From CAZVAO01 sp964625175 (GTDB taxonomy: Bacteria > Bacillota > UBA994 > PWPR01): DNA of 9,361 nt. The translations under genes and the position numbers were made by a program. This document shows, in pieces, positions 5,682-9,361 of the stretch. Under the pieces are notes generated by a model. It was not told where the DNA came from. It searched no databases and was given only the letters and a program-made list of their open reading frames with translations. The stretch spans positions 1-9,361 of the forward strand of contig CAZVAO010000090.1 of the NCBI GenBank assembly GCA_964625175.1. Direction: 5' to 3'. How positions within the stretch are numbered: the first letter of the stretch is position 1; the number at the start of each line of letters is the position of its first letter.

Positions 5682-6022
5682 TACTTATAACGCTTCAGTT
5701 TAATTTCGATCCGATCATCAGTAATACTGAGCTTTTTTTCATCACACATCATCCCGACAATCGTGATTTCAGTATCAACGTCACTTTCTCCTGCTAATTC
5801 CCAGAAAAATTCTTCCATCTCTTCGGATTTTTCACACTTCAAATACTTCTTCAATTTTGCCAACTCTTTTTCTTTCCCTTTAGGACGATCACAATCGAGG
5901 TTAATGGCATGATAAAGATCTTGATCTTGATAATTAATCGTGATATTTTTTGCTCCAATATTTAAGAAAAAAGTAAATAACTCATCAACTATTTTCCCGA
6001 CTCTTTTATTAGCGTGCTTCAT
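5681..6022 (-). CDS. Conserved protein of unknown function in the DUF1576 cluster
   Basis: 113 residues, soluble and strongly charged. The ATG overlaps the DUF1576 stop by one base, and its own stop overlaps the GNAT start by one base (TAATG at both joints), so the three genes are translationally coupled. The N-terminal GKIVDELFTFFLNIGAKNITI looks like the start of a histidine-kinase-type ATPase domain (helix plus first strand). DTEITIVGMMCDEKKLSITDD followed by RIEIKLKRYK looks like terminal strands. The ATP-binding G1 and G2 loops are not visible, so if related it is a reduced, probably non-catalytic version. I do not recognise a named family. Tight coupling to the membrane protein suggests a cytosolic partner or regulator. 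Confidence 0.75.
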   Translation of the reverse strand: MKHANKRVGKIVDELFTFFLNIGAKNITINYQDQDLYHAINLDCDRPKGKEKELAKLKKYLKCEKSEEMEEFFWELAGESDVDTEITIVGMMCDEKKLSITDDRIEIKLKRYK

Positions 6023-7278
6023 TAGTCTTCATCCTTTCTAAGTGCATCGATTATTGGAACGATAAATGCCGCCACAATCCCGGCTGCAAATCCATTATTG
6101 TAAAGGTTCACACCGCCGTGCAAGACACCGACGTTGAGAACAACAGAAGAGTGCAAATAGGCTGCTAACATACCATATAGCCAACCATATTCACCTGCAA
6201 CTGGCGCCAACCCTGTGCCAAACAGCGCTGCCAATAGAATGGCTGGATCATTAAGTGCCCAGATTTTAGTCAAAGAGCCAATAAATATTCCCAGAAAAAT
6301 CGGCAGAATATTACGCAGGTGCTTACCAAAAGCAGAAAATCCAACGATGGTTAAAACGCCAGCAAGCGTCGGACCGTTCAAAACACCGCCTGCTAAATGA
6401 ATGTAAGCAATTGCGACTAAACCGTTGATTCCCATATTAATCAGTGTGGGCCCAAACCCCTCTAAGATGACGAAATCGGTTACCATACGGCCAGAGTACT
6501 CATAAATCGCCTTGAGACCCTTAAACGATCGATTATTTAGATAATAACCGTATCCAAGCATCACTAGAAACATCAACCCAAAAAACACACTTAGAGAAAT
6601 ACTATACTCCGTTGTCCAAATAAGCCGTGGTGTAGAAATAAAACCATAAGATTTGAAGACTGAAATAAAAACAGTTCCAATGATTCCAGCTGTAAAGCCA
6701 ACATTATAGAGATCAAAACCACCATGAAACCGCAACATGTGGGTAGAGAGTGGTGGTAATATATACCCTGCTACCACGCCGACTACAACAGCTAATACCA
6801 GTCTGACGGGAAAGCTAAATGAAGTCGCAAACAATACCTCACTGACCAATGGGCCTAGTGCAGTGCCAAACAAGGCTACATAGATGTAGCGCGTGAATTT
6901 CTCTTTTTGAACACGTGCATAAATGTAAACACCAAGCACAATCAACCATACATTAAACAGATTTTTTCCAAAGAAGGCGAATCCAGAAATCGTAAATAAC
7001 GCCGCTAGTGTTGCCCCACTAAAACTAACCTGCATCTTTTTTAGCATTAGGATAAAAATTAACGTTAATATTCCCGAATTGACAAATGGTGCCCCAAATC
7101 CACCGATACCAAAATAGTCTGTGATCAAGATATCCGGTTGCGAGATGATATTGAATAATCCTTGGACCACGTTCAAGGGAGTATCCGCAATAAACCCAAA
7201 TATAGTTAGGGACATAGCATAAACAATTGCTGCTCGAGTCATTATTCTAGTTCTCTCTTGCGGTGTAACCTCTGCCAT
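6022..7278 (-). CDS. DUF1576-type multi-pass membrane protein
   Basis: 418 residues. I chose the ATG at 7276-7278 because AGGAGG lies 7 bases upstream; an ATG two codons earlier sits almost on the binding site. About ten or more membrane segments. The sequence is an internal duplication: FGAPFVNSGI (61-70) matches FGPTLINMGI (275-284), ISGFAFFGKNLFN (97-109) matches IVGFSAFGKHLRN (311-323), ALFGTALGPLVSE (135-147) matches ALFGTGLAPVAGE (351-363), and HGGFDLYNVGFTAGI (185-199) matches HGGVNLYNNGFAAGI (387-401). Such twofold repeats are usual in transporters and channels. I recognise this as DUF1576 from memory; no substrate is known to me. First gene of the cluster. Confidence 0.82.
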   Translation of the reverse strand: MAEVTPQERTRIMTRAAIVYAMSLTIFGFIADTPLNVVQGLFNIISQPDILITDYFGIGGFGAPFVNSGILTLIFILMLKKMQVSFSGATLAALFTISGFAFFGKNLFNVWLIVLGVYIYARVQKEKFTRYIYVALFGTALGPLVSEVLFATSFSFPVRLVLAVVVGVVAGYILPPLSTHMLRFHGGFDLYNVGFTAGIIGTVFISVFKSYGFISTPRLIWTTEYSISLSVFFGLMFLVMLGYGYYLNNRSFKGLKAIYEYSGRMVTDFVILEGFGPTLINMGINGLVAIAYIHLAGGVLNGPTLAGVLTIVGFSAFGKHLRNILPIFLGIFIGSLTKIWALNDPAILLAALFGTGLAPVAGEYGWLYGMLAAYLHSSVVLNVGVLHGGVNLYNNGFAAGIVAAFIVPIIDALRKDED

Positions 7279-7329
7279 ACTCATCCCTCCTATTTTTTAA
7301 ATCACTATTGTAATTGTATCGTTTATTTC

Positions 7330-7335
7330 ATTATA
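7330..7335 (-). promoter_or_regulatory. Candidate -10 element for the DUF1576 cluster
   Basis: TATAAT on the minus strand, about 50 bases before the DUF1576 start, in AT-rich sequence. No good -35 hexamer stands 16-18 bases upstream. ATTATAAT also gives a + strand TATAAT, and another lies at 7374-7379, so direction is not certain. Confidence 0.4.
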
Positions 7336-7379
7336 ATGGTAGCTTTTTTGATTATTATCACAAATAATTTCGCTATAAT

Positions 7380-7552
7380 GAAGCCAAAGCTATCCCACAA
7401 AATCAAATTTTAGTGTATTTTTGCTAGATGCTAACTGAATGAATCGTAGTTAGTGGCTAATCGCCTAACCTTAACTCGTTCGACGCACCTGAAGTAAGCC
7501 TTACCTATCCGGCAACACGATTACAGTCGGACACAATTAACCATCTTCGTTC
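7380..7552. other. Gene-free stretch upstream of the DUF1576 promoter
   Basis: No supported gene. Open frames on the minus strand here run into the repeat array and the N gap and are not protein-like. AGTTAGTGGCTAATCGCC contains loose TTAG/CTAA repeats. A 20-base patch at about 7486-7512 resembles part of the M-box at 9200-9240 but lacks the rest of that riboswitch. Confidence 0.4.
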
Positions 7553-7558
7553 AAACTT

Positions 7559-7593
7559 AAAACGGCGCATCGCCCTAGCAAGCACCGTTTTTT
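7559..7593. terminator. Terminator-like hairpin of the tandem repeat, copy 1
   Basis: AAAACGGCGC (7559-7568) faces GCACCGTTTT (7582-7591) around ATCGCCCTAGCAA, with six T on + (7588-7593). One position (C opposite A) is unpaired, whereas the copy at 7787-7821 is perfect. On minus the stem ends GTTTTAAG. Confidence 0.6.
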
Positions 7594-7621
7594 CTTGTGG
7601 TACGTCATATGAGCGTTCATA

Positions 7622-7721
7622 NNNNNNNNNNNNNNNNNNNNNNNNNNNNNNNNNNNNNNNNNNNNNNNNNNNNNNNNNNNNNNNNNNNNNNNNNNNNNNN
7701 NNNNNNNNNNNNNNNNNNNNN
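7622..7721. other. Assembly gap of 100 N
   Basis: Exactly 100 N, the usual placeholder for a gap of unknown length. Both flanks belong to a near-identical tandem repeat, the likely cause of the break. Open frames that cross it are artefacts. Confidence 0.95.
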
Positions 7722-7776
7722 GACCTACATGTGGTAGGTCGAATAAGGATTTTGTGCAGTAACGCCGTAATCGCCC
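7722..7776 (+). repeat. 122-bp palindromic element, copy B, partial
   Basis: This begins at the gap edge with GACCTACATGTGGTAGGTC and runs through AAGGATTTTG to TCGCCC. It looks identical to copy C over these 55 bases. The right inverted end (ATTTATGAAATTCTA) is missing; TTTCAAGCTTAAAACGG follows instead, which marks the duplication junction. The left half would lie within the N gap. Confidence 0.75.
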
Positions 7777-7786
7777 TTTCAAGCTT

Positions 7787-7821
7787 AAAACGGTGCATCG
7801 CCCTAGCAAGCACCGTTTTTT
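7787..7821. terminator. Terminator-like hairpin of the tandem repeat, copy 2
   Basis: AAAACGGTGC (7787-7796) pairs perfectly with GCACCGTTTT (7810-7819) over a 13-base loop, then six T (7816-7821) on +. In the minus direction the stem ends GCACCGTTTTAAG. It can end the corA transcript about 165 bases after its stop codon. Confidence 0.75.
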
Positions 7822-7864
7822 CTTGTGGTACGTCATATGAGCGTTCATACTATACCAGCATTTT

Positions 7865-7986
7865 TAGAATTTCAGAAATGCGGCGAGTTCAAGGCACCAG
7901 CAAAATCCGCAATGATGACCTACATGTGGTAGGTCGAATAAGGATTTTGTGCAGTAACGCCGTAATCGCCCATTTATGAAATTCTA
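7865..7986 (+). repeat. 122-bp palindromic element, copy C, complete
   Basis: Inverted ends TAGAATTTCAGAAATG and CATTTATGAAATTCTA extend outward to TTTTAG and CTAAAA. Nested pairs: GGCGA/TCGCC (with one bulged C), CAAAATCC/GGATTTTG, and the hairpin GACCTAC-ATGTG-GTAGGTC, all perfect. The right end contains the corA stop codon (TAG on minus, 7986-7984). CATTTT stands just outside both ends and could be a target duplication, though TA boundaries fit equally well. About 85 percent identical to copy A by hand count. Confidence 0.82.
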
Positions 7987-8910
7987 AAACATTTTCTTTT
8001 TTAGGAGGGCATATATAGAAATCCCCGAAAAAGCTATCGTTAGTCCAATCGTCATTAAATAAGCGGACGGATGATCCTGAAATGGCAGTGCAATATTCAT
8101 CCCATAGAAACTAAATACAATGGTTGGGATCGCCAAAACGATGGTCACAGAGGCCAAGAACTTCATCACCATATTCAAATTGTTGGAGATGACAGAGGCA
8201 AAAGCATCCATTGTTCCACTGAGAATGCTGCTATAAATGTTGGCCATCTCAATTGCCTGTTTATTCTCAATAATGACATCATCCAGTAACTCCGCATCTT
8301 CTTCATATTTGCGAAAGGCTGCCATGCGGCGCAAACGTTCCAAAACGACCTCATTGGCCTTTAGGGAAGTTGAAAAATAAACGAGTGACTTTTCTAATTT
8401 AAGTAGTTCAATGAGTTCACTATTCTTCAAGGATTTGTGCAACTCTTGCTCTGTCACACTGCTCGCCTTGTCAATCCGTTTTAGATAGAAAAGATAGCGA
8501 GTGGATGCGCGCAATAAAATCTGCAGCACAAACCGATAGCGAAGCGTGGTATCAAAATTGCGTGCCCGTCTTTCGATAAAATCATTGAGAAACGTGTGAT
8601 CATCCAAACAAACCGTCACCACACCTTGTTCAAACAATATAATACCAAGCGGGATAGTGGTGTGGAAGTCTTCCATTTCAATACTCATAACAGGAATGTC
8701 AATAATGACTAAGACTTGCCCATTGTCGGTATCAATATGAGACCGTTCCTCTTCATCAAGGGCCGCTCTCAGAAAGTCGATGTCCACGCCCAAATAGGCA
8801 ATCTGCTCAATCTCTTGATTCGAGGGATTCACCATATGAATCCAGCTGCCATTTTCAAAGGTGGTCTGTTCGGTTAGTTCTTTACCTACTGATTTAAAAA
8901 ATTTCAACAT
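7984..8910 (-). CDS. corA: CorA-family magnesium transporter
   Basis: 308 residues. CorA forms a pentameric membrane channel that takes up Mg2+ (or Co2+/Ni2+). The start is the ATG at 8908-8910, with AGGAG 8 bases upstream; an in-frame TTG at 8928 overlaps that binding site. A soluble N-terminal domain and a long charged helix (about 120-245) lead into membrane helix 1 (about 248-268), then YGMN with the signature GMN at 270-272, a short loop, and helix 2 (about 283-303). The C-terminus is the positively charged KKKMF. Length and layout are normal. The upstream M-box riboswitch indicates that low Mg2+ turns it on, which supports Mg2+ as substrate. A leader ORF and inverted repeat lie between the riboswitch and the start. 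Its stop codon falls inside palindromic copy C. Confidence 0.93.
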   Translation of the reverse strand: MLKFFKSVGKELTEQTTFENGSWIHMVNPSNQEIEQIAYLGVDIDFLRAALDEEERSHIDTDNGQVLVIIDIPVMSIEMEDFHTTIPLGIILFEQGVVTVCLDDHTFLNDFIERRARNFDTTLRYRFVLQILLRASTRYLFYLKRIDKASSVTEQELHKSLKNSELIELLKLEKSLVYFSTSLKANEVVLERLRRMAAFRKYEEDAELLDDVIIENKQAIEMANIYSSILSGTMDAFASVISNNLNMVMKFLASVTIVLAIPTIVFSFYGMNIALPFQDHPSAYLMTIGLTIAFSGISIYALLKKKMF

Positions 8911-8919
8911 TTTGTTCAC

Positions 8920-8997
8920 TCCTTTCAAGGAAAGAGAGAAGTTTAACGAACCCTGTTTATAGGTATGTGAGTAACATGGCCGTTTAACTTCAAAGGA
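8920..8997 (-). promoter_or_regulatory. Inverted repeat that could mask the corA ribosome binding site
   Basis: On the minus strand GAAGTTAAACG (8991-8981), inside the leader ORF, pairs with CGTTAAACTTC (8948-8938), which contains the leader stop codon; only one A.A is unpaired. Directly before the left arm TCCTTT (8997-8992) is complementary to AAAGGA (8925-8920) of the corA binding site, with a 12-base bulge between. A ribosome translating the leader would open the hairpin. Confidence 0.5.
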
Positions 8998-9038
8998 TAC
9001 GTCAGATATCTTTCAGAATTCCCAGGGTCACTATCCAT
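8943..9038 (-). CDS. 31-residue leader peptide / small ORF between the M-box and corA
   Basis: 31 codons starting at ATG 9036-9038, with AGGAGG exactly 7 bases upstream, the best-looking ribosome binding site in the window. It begins MDSDPGNSERYLTY and ends THIPINRVR before TAA. No membrane segment and no run of a single amino acid. It lies after the riboswitch terminator and ends 32 bases before corA, so it is translated only when the riboswitch permits read-through. Its second half and stop codon lie in an inverted repeat able to cover the corA binding site. The likely role is translational coupling; it could also be a small functional protein. Leader peptides are known before Mg2+ transport genes in enteric bacteria, but no sequence relation is claimed. 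Confidence 0.6.
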   Translation of the reverse strand: MDSDPGNSERYLTYPLKLNGHVTHIPINRVR

Positions 9039-9072
9039 GCCCTCACCTCCTAGTTAATCAATTTAATGCATC

Positions 9073-9107
9073 AATAAAAATAACTTCCCCCAACAAGTGA
9101 AGGAAGC
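9073..9107 (-). terminator. Intrinsic terminator of the M-box expression platform
   Basis: On the minus strand CTTCCT and GGGGAAG pair (six base pairs with one T.G) around TCACTTGTTG, then TTATTTTTATT follows. It lies after the aptamer and before the leader ORF, so Mg2+ binding should favour it and shut off corA. Confidence 0.7.
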
Positions 9108-9115
9108 ATTCCATA

Positions 9116-9148
9116 CTCAAATAGAAACACCTGTGCTAGGCGCTTGAG
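9116..9148 (-). other. Linker hairpin between the M-box aptamer and its terminator
   Basis: On the minus strand CTCAA/TTGAG enclose GCGCCT/AGGTGT (two G.T pairs) around AGCAC. It may be part of the switching platform or a spacer hairpin. I did not work out the alternative antiterminator pairing. Confidence 0.45.
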
Positions 9149-9164
9149 AAGTGCTTACTATTCA

Positions 9165-9308
9165 CCCGTTGAGCTTTAGCACTGTACAGCTTTGGCCGTA
9201 ACCAGCTACATTAAGTAAAGCCTTACGTTCGGCAATACCTGTTCACCCATTGGCATCTCTCGATGTTTCCGGGTAGTAGCATATATCCATACAGGAACCT
9301 CACCTAAC
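9165..9308 (-). ncRNA. M-box (ykoK) magnesium riboswitch aptamer
   Basis: On the minus strand the conserved M-box blocks appear in order: GTTAGGTGAGG, TCCTGTATGGA, ATATGCTACTACCCGGAAAC, GCCAATGGGTGAACAGG, CGTAAGGCTTTACTTAATG, TAGCTGGTTA, CTGTACAGTGC and AAAGCTCAACG. This RNA binds several Mg2+ ions and folds compactly when Mg2+ is plentiful, which exposes a downstream terminator. It stands in front of a leader ORF and corA, fitting its known control of Mg2+ importers. All the blocks I recall are intact and the promoter is close upstream, so it looks functional. Confidence 0.93.
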
Positions 9309-9327
9309 GCGGCAATTTCCACTTCTA

Positions 9328-9356
9328 ATTATACCATAAATGCCTTGCTATGATAA
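9328..9356 (-). promoter_or_regulatory. Promoter of the M-box / corA transcript
   Basis: On the minus strand TATAAT (9333-9328) is preceded by TGG, an extended -10. TTATCA (9356-9351) stands 17 bases upstream as a fair -35 box. Transcription would begin near 9321, a dozen bases before the aptamer. Confidence 0.75.
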
Positions 9357-9361
9357 CCCTT

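Larger units (their letters stand above)
7553..7849 (+). repeat. Tandem duplication spanning the assembly gap
   Basis: The segment from TTAAAACGG at 7557 to GCGTTCATA at 7621 recurs at 7785-7849 with one change (C to T inside the stem). The sequence after the gap (7722-7776) recurs at 7917-7971 without visible change. If the gap holds only the missing piece seen at 7850-7916 (67 bases), the unit is 195 bp. More units could be hidden. Confidence 0.7.

Noticed and set aside
7486..7512. Possible second M-box upstream of DUF1576
   Set aside because: Only a patch like TTGCCG...GTAAGGCTTACTT matches. The GTTAGGTGAGG, CCCGGAAAC and AGCTGGTTA blocks of the real M-box are absent.
7505..7848. Two overlapping minus-strand open frames crossing the N gap
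   Set aside because: They are made of repeat sequence plus unknown bases, with the same peptide recurring on both sides because the DNA is duplicated. There is no ribosome binding site and no protein-like pattern.
7731..7979. 82-codon + strand open frame across copies B and C
   Set aside because: The peptide repeats VGRIRILCSNAV twice because it translates the palindromic repeat. It starts at the duplication and lacks a ribosome binding site.
7559..7986. CRISPR array in the repeat region
   Set aside because: Units are about 195 bp with the same content between copies, not short direct repeats separated by unique spacers, and no cas genes are nearby.
7862..7989. Target-site duplication CATTTT around copy C
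   Set aside because: CATTTT occurs on both sides but copy A has no equivalent, and the TA boundary common to both copies explains the ends more simply.

Overview
The window reads as chromosome of a low-to-moderate GC Gram-positive bacterium, most likely a member of the Clostridia. Evidence: strong AGGAGG-type ribosome binding sites, a Gram-positive (DinR-type) LexA box before dinB, an M-box (ykoK) magnesium riboswitch, and DUF1292- and DUF1576-type proteins. The genus cannot be fixed from sequence alone. One run of 100 N (7622-7721) marks an assembly gap of unknown true size.

Layout. A possible gene tail on + (2-76) converges on a minus-strand DUF1292 protein (153-527) across a shared hairpin. 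A divergent promoter region (about 550-660) then serves this gene and a + strand flavodoxin-like protein (695-1165). Positions 1166-1900 hold no gene but contain hairpins, short direct repeats, a dispersed GTCATTCTGAGG-type repeat, terminators and a 122-bp palindromic element. A minus-strand pair follows: SOS-regulated DNA polymerase IV (2177-3421) and an 87-residue partner (1902-2165). The gap up to 3943 carries a broken IS481-type insertion sequence and TTAGG-like repeats. Next is a minus-strand cluster of DUF1576 membrane protein, a 113-residue unknown, a GNAT acetyltransferase and an MFS transporter (7278 down to 3944). The first three genes are joined by TAATG overlaps.

The right end is the most elaborate. 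A promoter, an M-box riboswitch with its terminator, a 31-codon leader ORF and a CorA-type magnesium transporter lie in order on the minus strand (9356 to 7984). The leader ORF ends in an inverted repeat that could mask the corA ribosome binding site, suggesting a second, translation-dependent control after the riboswitch.

The most unusual thread is the 122-bp palindromic element. Two complete copies (1785-1906 and 7865-7986) each overlap the stop codon of a minus-strand gene. A partial third copy lies in a tandem duplication that spans the assembly gap. The copies differ by about 18 hand-counted substitutions, yet nearly all paired positions stay paired. One is a G-C to C-G swap and five are wobble pairs that make sense only in the + strand. 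This points to selection on a folded + strand RNA or single-stranded DNA hairpin.
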